A stretch of DNA of 64,000 bases from JABJMC01 sp964473745 (GTDB taxonomy: Bacteria; Patescibacteriota; Gracilibacteria; UBA1369; UBA12473): the NCBI GenBank assembly GCA_964473745.1, contig CAYYQE010000005.1, forward strand, positions 1 to 64,000. The letters run 5' to 3'. How positions within the stretch are numbered: the stretch's first letter is position 1; each line of letters opens with the position of its first letter. Shown here one piece after another: positions 35,192 to 41,968 of the stretch. The position numbers and the translations under genes were made by a program. The notes beneath the pieces were generated by a model. The model saw only the letters and a list, made by a program, of their open reading frames with translations, had not been told where the DNA came from and ran no database searches.

Positions 35192-36960
35192 TCCAAAAAC
35201 ATCTTAATGTTTTGAGCATAATCCTACTCATCCTGGGGGGACTGCTTTTTTCTGGAGTTTTGGTGGCTGGCGCCTCTGATCGAGACGAGGATCCCGCTCC
35301 AACCGAAGAATCGGCTAGCAGTGACGACGAAGTTGATATCCAAGTAACCGAAGATTATTGTAATGCTTATAAGTTCAATCGAGCCGCAATGACTGAAGAA
35401 ATTTTTGAACAAGCCGGAATTAATGTTGATTTCACTTTTGCTAATGTCTTTGGTGGCACGCAAAAAAAACCTAAAGTCGAAGATTTATATTTAAGTATTT
35501 ATCAAGAATTAAAAGAAGCCCCTTCTGATACAGCGTTAGAAGAGACGGCCGAAGCTAATCAAATGACGCAAACCGAGCTGTGCTCTATTTTGGGTGGAAA
35601 TTACCAACTTCTTTCCACAATTTATAGTGAAAACTATTCTAATGACGATCTTTTGGAGGTAGTGGAAGGCTTACAAGAGCAATATGATACTGTTCTAGAA
35701 AATGAGGCTTTTAAAAAGGATTTGTTTTGGGAAACCTATCCCCAAGAAATTTTTGTGAACGGGGACACTGAAGATTCTGGATTTGATGTTCTTTATGATT
35801 TAGAAATTATTGAATACATTTTGTTTGGCGAGGACAGCACTATTGGTTCGGGCGGAAGTTTTGGCATGGGAGACTGGGGTGATGAGGACGAGGAAGAAGA
35901 GGCCGAGGATGAGGAATTAGATATCGAACCCGAGGAACCAGACGCAGAACCCGAAGACGAAGACAGTGAACCAACCGAGGATGAGGAAGAGGGCGAAGAA
36001 GAATCCGAGGAGACCGCAGCTATTGATCCCTCGGAATGTATTGCGGATTCCGACTTGCAATCCGCTTTTGAATCAGCCGTCCCAGAAGATGAAGAAGATG
36101 AGGACGATGGTGATGAGGATTCCGGAGATGGCGGTGATGGAGATGATGATTCAGGATCAGGTGGCGGTGACGACGATGACGATGATGGTGATGATGGCGG
36201 AATAACTATTGCTAGTGATCAAACTGAAAACTGGACCACTCCGAAACTCTGTAATGCTGTCTTTTGTTTGGTGATTCGCATGGTGAATAAGGATGACCCA
36301 ACCTATGAGACATCTTCCAACTGCGTGAAATGCCATGTGGATTACATTATAAAAGCGTTAGAAGAGACTAATTCTGTGGGCCTTAATCCCGGAAAACTTT
36401 CTGGGAACTTGTTTGAGCCGGCCATGTGTAAACGTAGTGCTATAAATAATAGACGAATTAGTTTGAATTTTATTCCGATTGCCATGCCAATCCGCACTCC
36501 CCCTCCGGATGACATTGTAACTGGTACTAATCCTTGGGACAGCTTTAAAGATTTTGTTCAGGATACTTGGGATATTGATCAATCGGATCAATTTGCCCTA
36601 GATGAGGAAGCCGCGGAAACAGTCGAATATGATCGTGATGGTAGTAACCTGACAGATTTTTCGACTGACATTTATGAAGATGCTGTTAAGCAAGAGGCCA
36701 ACATGAGTGGTTCAACTATTTCTAACGAAGAACTTTTCAGTAATGCCATGGCTAGTTACGAAGAGACGTTAGCGGAAATCAATGATAAATTTGATAATGC
36801 TGTGAATTATTCACGAGCATCAGGTTCTCAGAATTTTTACCAAAGCCTCCAAACTGAACTAAATCAGATGGTGTTTTATTTCTCTAGTTACCGAACTTTA
36901 ATTGGCCTCACCCAGGAGGTGGCCAATGACCTTAAAAATAGCCTTCAAAAAGTTAGCTAA
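35182..36960 (+). CDS. Exported acidic protein, companion of the giant protein (3 of 4)
   Basis: This 592-residue protein has a signal or anchor segment (VLSIILLILGGLLFSGVLVAG, ~10-30), an N-terminal helical domain with Cys residues, and a very acidic low-complexity stretch (~228-345, blocks of Glu, then Asp/Gly). A C-terminal Cys-containing domain follows (LCNAVFCLVIRMVN, SNCVKCHVDY, AMCKRS), then a helical tail (DKFDNAVNYSRASGSQNFYQ). CVKCH fits the CxxCH pattern of a heme site, but nothing else suggests a cytochrome. The acidic region probably binds Ca2+ or is simply unstructured. It overlaps the previous gene by 10 bases, and its TAA overlaps the ATG of the next. Function unknown. Confidence 0.72.
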   Translation: MYLIQKHLNVLSIILLILGGLLFSGVLVAGASDRDEDPAPTEESASSDDEVDIQVTEDYCNAYKFNRAAMTEEIFEQAGINVDFTFANVFGGTQKKPKVEDLYLSIYQELKEAPSDTALEETAEANQMTQTELCSILGGNYQLLSTIYSENYSNDDLLEVVEGLQEQYDTVLENEAFKKDLFWETYPQEIFVNGDTEDSGFDVLYDLEIIEYILFGEDSTIGSGGSFGMGDWGDEDEEEEAEDEELDIEPEEPDAEPEDEDSEPTEDEEEGEEESEETAAIDPSECIADSDLQSAFESAVPEDEEDEDDGDEDSGDGGDGDDDSGSGGGDDDDDDGDDGGITIASDQTENWTTPKLCNAVFCLVIRMVNKDDPTYETSSNCVKCHVDYIIKALEETNSVGLNPGKLSGNLFEPAMCKRSAINNRRISLNFIPIAMPIRTPPPDDIVTGTNPWDSFKDFVQDTWDIDQSDQFALDEEAAETVEYDRDGSNLTDFSTDIYEDAVKQEANMSGSTISNEELFSNAMASYEETLAEINDKFDNAVNYSRASGSQNFYQSLQTELNQMVFYFSSYRTLIGLTQEVANDLKNSLQKVS

Positions 36961-38166
36961 TGAAACGTTTTTTAACCATTTTGGTACTGCTTCTCATCGG
37001 GTTCTCGCTCGGGGGCCAAGTCGCGTGGGCGGATCGAGATGATGATGAAGCCGAATCTACGACCGAGGACACTGATGGTTCAGAGAATACCTTTGAGGAG
37101 AATGTGTCGGCGTGTGCGGAGAATTTTGGGAAATTTGTGATATCGCTCCTGGATACGATGATGTTTGAAGATTATTGGCAGGATTATTTTGTTAGAAATC
37201 GCTGCCAACAAGATGATATTTTTGCGCTAGATGATGAAGCAGAAAACCTACTAGAAGAATTGCGAACTGAATACACAAAACAGTGTTCCAGTGAAGAAAT
37301 CACCGAACTTCAAAACGATATTCGAATGAATAAAATGGAAACTTATTTTGTGCGGCATATTGTGGAATTCAAAGAAAAAAGTACTTATAAAAAAGATGAA
37401 GAAGCGGCGCAAGCCGCGGCGGAGCAAAAAAGTGACACCCGTTATGTCGAGACTATTAGTGGTGGAACCGTTGTTGATACAACAAACATCCGCATAGAAA
37501 TGAAAGAGCGTTATGTAGATAACAAAACTAGAAGTTGGGTCGAAACAGAGGAAGAAATGGACATTTTGATTGATGGTTTTTTATCTGATTATGAGCATCG
37601 TATCCCGCAATATTGGGGTTGTTCGGTTTCCCCGTGGGAAGAAGTTGCCGATAAAGCCAAAGAGTTGGCAGACACGATGGTGGCCTTAACTACCATGGGG
37701 GATTTGAAAGAGGGAGTAGCGGAAATTGCACAAGAATATAAAGACGAAAAAGCAGAACGCCAAGCAGAAAAAGAGGCTCAGGGAGTCCAATCAGGCGGCG
37801 AAAAAGACTCTCCTCCAAAAGGACTAAAAGCGATTGGGGCTTTCTTTAAGAAATTTGTTCAAATTCGANNNNNNNNNNNNNNNNNNNNNNNNNNNNNNNN
37901 NNNNNNNNNNNNNNNNNNNNNNNNNNNNNNNNNNNNNNNNNNNNNNNNNNNNNNNNNNNNNNNNNNNNGGTTCGGTGATGTTGGCTGATTATTGGAAGTT
38001 ATACAAAGTAAACTCAGGAGATATAACTACGGATTTGGTGTTTGCAATTGATGAATTATCCGCGGTATTGCAAAATTCATCACAGGTCCCGAGCTTTTTA
38101 CCAGGGCTCAAACAGGCTGCTAAAGAAATTCACAAAAAACAGGGGTCTGGAAAGGCGGGTGGTTAG
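36960..38166 (+). CDS. Exported protein, companion of the giant protein (4 of 4), interrupted by a gap
   Basis: The gene starts in TAATG with the preceding stop. Its product begins with a signal peptide (FLTILVLLLIGFSLGGQVAWA|D), then an acidic linker and a helical domain with Cys at VSACAENF, NRCQQDD, KQCSSEE and WGCSVSP. Charged coiled coil follows (~250-285, QEYKDEKAERQAEKEAQ). Sequence is lost at 37869-37968. After the gap, frame +3 reads VMLADYWKLYKVNSGDITTD through to TAG at 38164-38166, while the upstream frame does not continue. Because the gap is a fixed 100 N, the frame change is not evidence of a mutation; I treat both parts as one gene, though two genes are possible. Its stop overlaps that of the convergent zinc-ribbon gene. 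Confidence 0.65.
37869..37968. other. Assembly gap of 100 N
   Basis: Exactly 100 N, a conventional scaffold gap of unknown true length, inside the fourth companion gene. Confidence 0.98.
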
Positions 38167-38432
38167 ACCCGTTGAATGCGTTCTTGGATTTGGGAATTAG
38201 TTACTATTTCGGCAATGGTTCCGGGGAAGGCTTTGCGAACTCGATTCACGCGAAAGGTTAGGCGCTTGATGCGAGCAACTTTGCGTTTGGCGGCTAGGGT
38301 TACGGGAATTTTTAAGTCCTCGTCATTTAGAGCCATCTCACGAATGGTGTTTTCGGTAGCCACCAAGCAGTACGGGCAGGTGGTGGCCTGTGAAGAGATG
38401 GCTTTGCAACAATTGATGCAATTGAAGAGCAT
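38163..38432 (-). CDS. Small zinc-ribbon protein
   Basis: This 89-residue protein has an N-terminal zinc ribbon of CxxC...CxxC type (NCINCCKAISSQATTCPYC), followed by a basic helical tail (KRKVARIKRLTFRVNRVRK). Such proteins often bind nucleic acid or other proteins; no specific function can be given. It lies 17 bases downstream of a small HTH gene on the same strand, so the two probably form an operon. Its stop overlaps the stop of the convergent gene by four bases (TTAG). The metal-site spacing supports a real gene. Confidence 0.65.
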   Translation of the reverse strand: MLFNCINCCKAISSQATTCPYCLVATENTIREMALNDEDLKIPVTLAAKRKVARIKRLTFRVNRVRKAFPGTIAEIVTNSQIQERIQRV

Positions 38433-38449
38433 AGGGAGAGCGAGGATTT

Positions 38450-38620
38450 TTAGGTAGAATAGTTGTCGAGAAACGCGTTTAGCGCTGCCTCGGTGATACG
38501 GTAGACCCGACCAACTTTGACCGCTTTAAGCTTTTTTTGCTTGATGAGTTTGAGAACCGTAAGGTGGTGGACTTGAAGCATGGTGGCCACCTGTTCGGCT
38601 GTGTAGAGTCGTGTGCCCAT
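38450..38620 (-). CDS. Excisionase/MerR-like helix-turn-helix protein (56 aa)
   Basis: This small gene runs from ATG 38618-38620 to TAA 38450-38452. The product MGTRLYTAEQVATMLQVHHL continues with TVLKLIKQKKLKAVKVGRVY and ends RITEAALNAFLDNYST. This is the standard winged-HTH layout of the 'helix-turn-helix 17'/excisionase family, including the turn-wing KLKAVKVGRVYRI. Such proteins either act as excisionases for mobile elements or as small transcription regulators. It probably forms an operon with the zinc-ribbon gene downstream. A palindrome overlapping a promoter ~170 bases upstream (38785-38805) could be its own operator; that is inference. Confidence 0.82.
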   Translation of the reverse strand: MGTRLYTAEQVATMLQVHHLTVLKLIKQKKLKAVKVGRVYRITEAALNAFLDNYST

Positions 38621-38784
38621 ATCGTTTAGCGTGAGAATGGCGCGTTAGCCTAGTGGCTTTTTGCGCCGTTTAAAAGAGCGGGTCCGTGTTGTGGGTTTGG
38701 CGGGCGGGCATCGCGTTGGGCGCGAAGGTCGCGTTGGGTTTGCCGCGAACCAATGCCGGCACGTCTTCTGGATGAGTTAATTCT

Positions 38785-38805
38785 ATTATACTTTAGTTAA
38801 CTAAA
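38785..38805 (-). promoter_or_regulatory. Promoter -10 with overlapping palindromic operator
   Basis: On the minus strand, a perfect TATAAT (38785-38790) is immediately preceded by TTTAGTTAACTAAA (38792-38805), a perfect 14-bp palindrome placed in the -10/-35 spacer. No strong -35 is visible. Transcription would run toward the HTH gene. Confidence 0.55.
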
Positions 38806-38914
38806 TCAAGTTTATTTTTTATTTGTTTTGTTGTGTTATGCGTTGTTTAATTTTATTAAATTCTATTAAATCCTCTTTAATCGTTAAGGGGAAGGGTTTT
38901 GTTATAAGTACCAA

Positions 38915-38975
38915 ACGTTTGACATGTCGATTTGAGCCTACCTGGAAAGATGGTATTCCTGTCAAGCTATGGTAC
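38915..38975. repeat. Imperfect repeat block, copy 1, with inverted TTGAC/GTCAA ends
   Basis: It begins ACGTTTGACATG (38915-38926) and ends GTCAAGCTATGGTAC (38961-38975). Copy 2 has the same two conserved ends at the same 46-base offset. Confidence 0.65.
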
Positions 38976-39127
38976 GAGGGGTCTATTCAGAGTCATAAAA
39001 ATGGGTCCTAATAAACGTTTTTTTGCTTTTCGTGCTTTGTGCTTTCTGTGCGAATTTCGGATAAATTTATTTTATAACTTGAGAAAATTAATGTTAACAC
39101 CACTAAAATCCCTCCTTATCGTACGTT

Positions 39128-39188
39128 ACGTTTGACATGACAATTCCCCGCCAGGTTCAAATGTGTCATACGAGTCAAGCTATTGTAC
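39128..39188. repeat. Imperfect repeat block, copy 2, with inverted TTGAC/GTCAA ends
   Basis: It begins ACGTTTGACATG (39128-39139) and ends GTCAAGCTATTGTAC (39174-39188). The middle is poorly conserved relative to copy 1. Confidence 0.65.
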
Positions 39189-39231
39189 CTATGCAAAAAG
39201 ACATCCCCCAAAGCTCCCGGCGTTTAGTTTG

Positions 39232-39297
39232 CGGCGTCTGGGCGCTGGAGTCTGGCGTCTGGCGCCTGGAGTTTGGCGCCTGGAGTTTGGCGCCGGC
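39232..39297. repeat. GC-rich tandem repeat
   Basis: Two perfect 14-bp units GGCGCCTGGAGTTT (39261-39274 and 39275-39288) are flanked by partial variants of the same unit (GGCGTCTG, GGCGCTGGAGTCT). Confidence 0.8.
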
Positions 39298-39315
39298 CTC
39301 CGCCCGCCGCGTGCG

Positions 39316-39666
39316 TTACTCCTCAAAATGCCCTAAGCATGTGCTGTCTTCTACCTGATAAAAATCAACGATCGGGTGAACGTACGGGTGGATTTTACTA
39401 ATTTCATGAAGAAGGGCTTCTTTGCGCTGGATGGGGATAAATGTCTCGATACGCTCTTCTTCCTGAAGTTCAATTTTGTCGGTTTGGCCAATTAGGGCGC
39501 GCGGACCAACTAGAGACCGAGAACGACGGATCCCCTTCATGCTAAAGGAATAAAATTCGTATTTAGCAGTTTGCCCGGCGTAAATATCAGAAAGGATTTC
39601 GCGCAGCAAGTAAGAATGATCGCTGGGGACGTAAATTACGACCTTGAGAAATTTCTTAGGATTCAT
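39316..39666 (-). CDS. Stand-alone NIF3-type PII-like domain protein
   Basis: This 116-residue protein matches by eye the PII/CutA-like domain inserted in NIF3/YqfO proteins: VVIYVPSDHSYLLREILSDI, then GQTAKYEFYSFSMKG, an ALIGQTDKIELQEEERIET segment and HPYVHPIVDFYQVE. The metal-binding halves of full NIF3 are absent, so this is the sensor-like domain alone. PII-like domains form trimers and often bind small molecules or nucleotides; the ligand here is unknown. It is flanked on both sides by GC-rich repeats and has no clear operon partner. Confidence 0.75.
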   Translation of the reverse strand: MNPKKFLKVVIYVPSDHSYLLREILSDIYAGQTAKYEFYSFSMKGIRRSRSLVGPRALIGQTDKIELQEEERIETFIPIQRKEALLHEISKIHPYVHPIVDFYQVEDSTCLGHFEE

Positions 39667-39870
39667 GGAGGTTCGCTAAGGTGGACAGTTTACGTCGCGT
39701 ACTATTATCCTGCAAAATTCCTCGTGATTTTAAACGAGTTCGTGCTGTTTTTAACCTGTTATTTGTGTTGTTAAAGACTTAACATCACTGGCCAGGCGAG
39801 GTGAGGCGAGGGCGAGGCGGCTAGAGCTAGGCTGGGTGGCGGGCTAGGCGGGGCCAGGGGGCCGGGCCGT
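39667..39870. other. Intergenic region with inverted repeat and G-rich tract
   Basis: No gene is visible. CTCGT...ACGAG (39721-39738) is an inverted repeat flanking a TTTAAAAT-like element on the minus strand. TTTTAACCTGTTATTTG (39749-39765) recurs at 17113-17129. Positions 39790-39866 are strongly G-rich on the plus strand, with repeats of GAGGCGAG type. Confidence 0.6.
39834..39866 (+). other. Potential G-quadruplex motif
   Basis: Runs GGG, GGG, GGGG, GGGGG and GGG are separated by loops of 4, 6, 3 and 2 bases, meeting the usual G3+/N1-7 criterion. It starts five bases beyond the stop of the cyclase gene. Confidence 0.6.
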
Positions 39871-41940
39871 CTATTTATGATCGAGCGTCCAAGTAGCATC
39901 CCAACCCTGTGGTGGATTAGCTTTAAAGTGCTGGCAACGCGTGATGTAGGTTTGAGTGGGGCCGTCGTTTGGCGCCAGCTTTAAAATTTCTTGGAACCGC
40001 TTCTCGGCTTCGGCAAACTTTTGATTACGATAATACTCAATAGCCTGGTGAAATTGCTCAACAATGGCACGATGCTGGTCAGTAAGCTGTCCTTTGACAG
40101 CGATAAGTTCATAAACATCAACTGGTTCATCCTTCCCTTTTACCCGTAACTTATCAAGGCGACGAAGATCAAAAGCATCGCCTAATCCGGCCACCGTAGC
40201 ACCTGGAATCATAATATGCGTACCATATTCTTTATTAGCGCTTTCCAAACGTGCTCCCAGGTTCACAATGTCCCCCATCACAGTGTAGTCGAATCGTTCC
40301 TGCGATCCCACATTACCAGCAATCACTTCACCGGTGGAAAGGCCCACCCGGAAATTTAAAAGTGGTTTGTTTTCGGCCTGCCATTTCGTATGCAATCCAG
40401 TGAGGGCCGCTCGACAGGCGAGGGCACTCTTGGCCGCCATAATCGCATGATCTGGTTGATCAAGTGGTGCTCCCCAAAACGCCATAATTGCATCACCTTC
40501 AAATTTATTTAGATTTCCCTCATTCTGCAAAATCACGCCGGCCATCACCTCAAAATATTCATTTAGCTGGGCCACTAACGCCTCTGGTTCAACCTGCTCG
40601 GAAAAATGCGTAAAGTCGGCAATATCAGAGAAGAAAACAGTAATAATACGCTTTTCTCCGCCCAATTTAAGGGCCGCGGGATTATCAAGAATCTTGTTAG
40701 CGAGATCTTTGTTCACGTATTTCCCAAACGCGCCCTTGATCCGGGTTTTTTCTTTAATTTCAGTCATATATTTAAACAAAGTAGTCCCTAAATACGCGGC
40801 CAACAACGCCAGGGTCGGATAAACTAAATTCAAAATCAGTCCGTAATCAAAAAACACTCCACCGGAAAGCTGATGCCCCGTAATTATGACAGCAGTAGCC
40901 GCCACTCCCCCCAAAACCGGCAAAAACATCACTCCGGCCACTAGGACAAACGTCAAAAAGGCGATCAACAAAGCCTGCGCAGTTACAGATTGCTCAAGGA
41001 GATAGTTTTCCTCGAGAATGGTTTGGATTTCATTGGCACGAATTTCTACACCAGGCATTAAATACAAAGGAGATGTTGGGGTCGAGTAATTATCATTTAA
41101 ACGGGTGGCTGTCGCCCCAATTAAAACAATTTTACCCTCTAAATCGACTCCTTCTAAATATCCGTTGTAGGCATCTACAAAAGGAACCATCTTATAACTG
41201 TATGGAGGAGCGGCGTAATTAATTAATATTTCTTCATCTGTTTCGGGCACAACCCCGTCTTTATATAATTCAACAACTTTTGTCCCAAAATCTCCGCTCC
41301 ACTCCCCTTCCTCTTCACTATAAAATTTCGTGTAAACCCGTCTCAAAACATCGTCCTCATCTAAATATGCTTTTACCCAAGCCAACTCACTGTTATCTCT
41401 AAATTCCTCCAGAGGCAAAATTGAATTAGTAACTATATTTGTTTTTTCGGTCGTTTGTGAATCAGCTATCAAAATAATGTTGTCGTATTGTTCTAGGACT
41501 TCACCAAATTCTTGATCATCAGGGTGGGGGGTCTCTATATAATCATAAGTTGCCTTAAAAGCATCCTCGTAAGAAAAATTTTCACTCATTAGCGTTTGAA
41601 GATCACCTTCACTTATTCCTTCGGATGGCTCAGAAAAAATAACATCCATTGCAATAACTTTGGCTCCATTTTCCTCTAAATTTTTTATAGCTTCAGAATA
41701 ATAAGATCTATCCCAATCCTGCCACTTTCCTAACCCTTCCTCCTCATCTAGAGAATTTTCATCAATCGCCACAATCACAATATCCTCACTAGCCTCATTT
41801 CGATCATATAAGTGATTGGTAAGTTTAAGCTGCCACTTGTTTAACGGGTTCCACGCCGCCAGGGCCGTAAACAGAATTGTAGTTACGACAGTGATTAGAA
41901 GGGCAACTCCTAATTTTTTAATTAGTTTTTGTTTTTTCAT
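39871..41940 (-). CDS. CHASE2-domain class III adenylate cyclase
   Basis: This 689-residue membrane sensor has an N-terminal membrane segment (~8-29), an extracytoplasmic CHASE2 domain (~45-310; DIVIVAIDENSLDEEEGLG, KVIAMDVIFSEPSEG and KIVLIGATATRLNDNYSTP are typical), three membrane segments (~318-400), then a cyclase domain (~430-610) and a C-terminal TPR-like tail. The cyclase keeps both metal aspartates (FFSDIADFT and FEGDAIMAFWG), the adenine-selecting Lys (NKFEGD) and Asp (YTVMGDIVNLGARLE), and the transition-state Asn/Arg (NLGAR), so it should make cAMP from ATP. The signal is unknown. A -10 (41947-41952) stands six bases from the ATG, so the mRNA is probably leaderless. No cAMP receptor gene is visible in the window. 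Confidence 0.93.
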   Translation of the reverse strand: MKKQKLIKKLGVALLITVVTTILFTALAAWNPLNKWQLKLTNHLYDRNEASEDIVIVAIDENSLDEEEGLGKWQDWDRSYYSEAIKNLEENGAKVIAMDVIFSEPSEGISEGDLQTLMSENFSYEDAFKATYDYIETPHPDDQEFGEVLEQYDNIILIADSQTTEKTNIVTNSILPLEEFRDNSELAWVKAYLDEDDVLRRVYTKFYSEEEGEWSGDFGTKVVELYKDGVVPETDEEILINYAAPPYSYKMVPFVDAYNGYLEGVDLEGKIVLIGATATRLNDNYSTPTSPLYLMPGVEIRANEIQTILEENYLLEQSVTAQALLIAFLTFVLVAGVMFLPVLGGVAATAVIITGHQLSGGVFFDYGLILNLVYPTLALLAAYLGTTLFKYMTEIKEKTRIKGAFGKYVNKDLANKILDNPAALKLGGEKRIITVFFSDIADFTHFSEQVEPEALVAQLNEYFEVMAGVILQNEGNLNKFEGDAIMAFWGAPLDQPDHAIMAAKSALACRAALTGLHTKWQAENKPLLNFRVGLSTGEVIAGNVGSQERFDYTVMGDIVNLGARLESANKEYGTHIMIPGATVAGLGDAFDLRRLDKLRVKGKDEPVDVYELIAVKGQLTDQHRAIVEQFHQAIEYYRNQKFAEAEKRFQEILKLAPNDGPTQTYITRCQHFKANPPQGWDATWTLDHK

Positions 41941-41946
41941 CTTATG

Positions 41947-41952
41947 ATTATA
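41947..41952 (-). promoter_or_regulatory. -10 element of the adenylate cyclase gene, leaderless
   Basis: A perfect TATAAT on the minus strand, with TAGCTA 17 bp upstream as a poor -35. Only six bases separate it from ATG 41940, so transcription should start at or next to the A of the start codon. Confidence 0.6.
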
Positions 41953-41968
41953 CCATAAAAGAACCCTT

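Larger units (their letters stand above)
38621..39315. other. Long intergenic region with repeats, no convincing gene
   Basis: I see no plausible protein gene here. Contents in order: a GC-rich leader with GGCGC...GCGCC and AGCC...GGCT complementarity (38640-38670) and two copies of CCCAACGCGA on the minus strand (38710-38745); the palindrome and -10; an AT-rich stretch; two related ~60-bp blocks (38915-38975 and 39128-39188); and a GC-rich tandem repeat (39232-39297). Confidence 0.6.

Noticed and set aside
36331..36345. CVKCH in the third companion protein looks like a c-type heme-binding CxxCH site
   Set aside because: It is a single motif in a protein with other structural Cys pairs, no distal ligand pattern is recognisable, and no cytochrome maturation or respiratory genes are visible in the window. 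Disulfides are more likely.
38823..39011. Short plus-strand open frame in the 38.6-39.3 kb intergenic region
   Set aside because: The product has no recognisable pattern, the frame crosses repeat copy 1, and no promoter or conserved feature supports translation.
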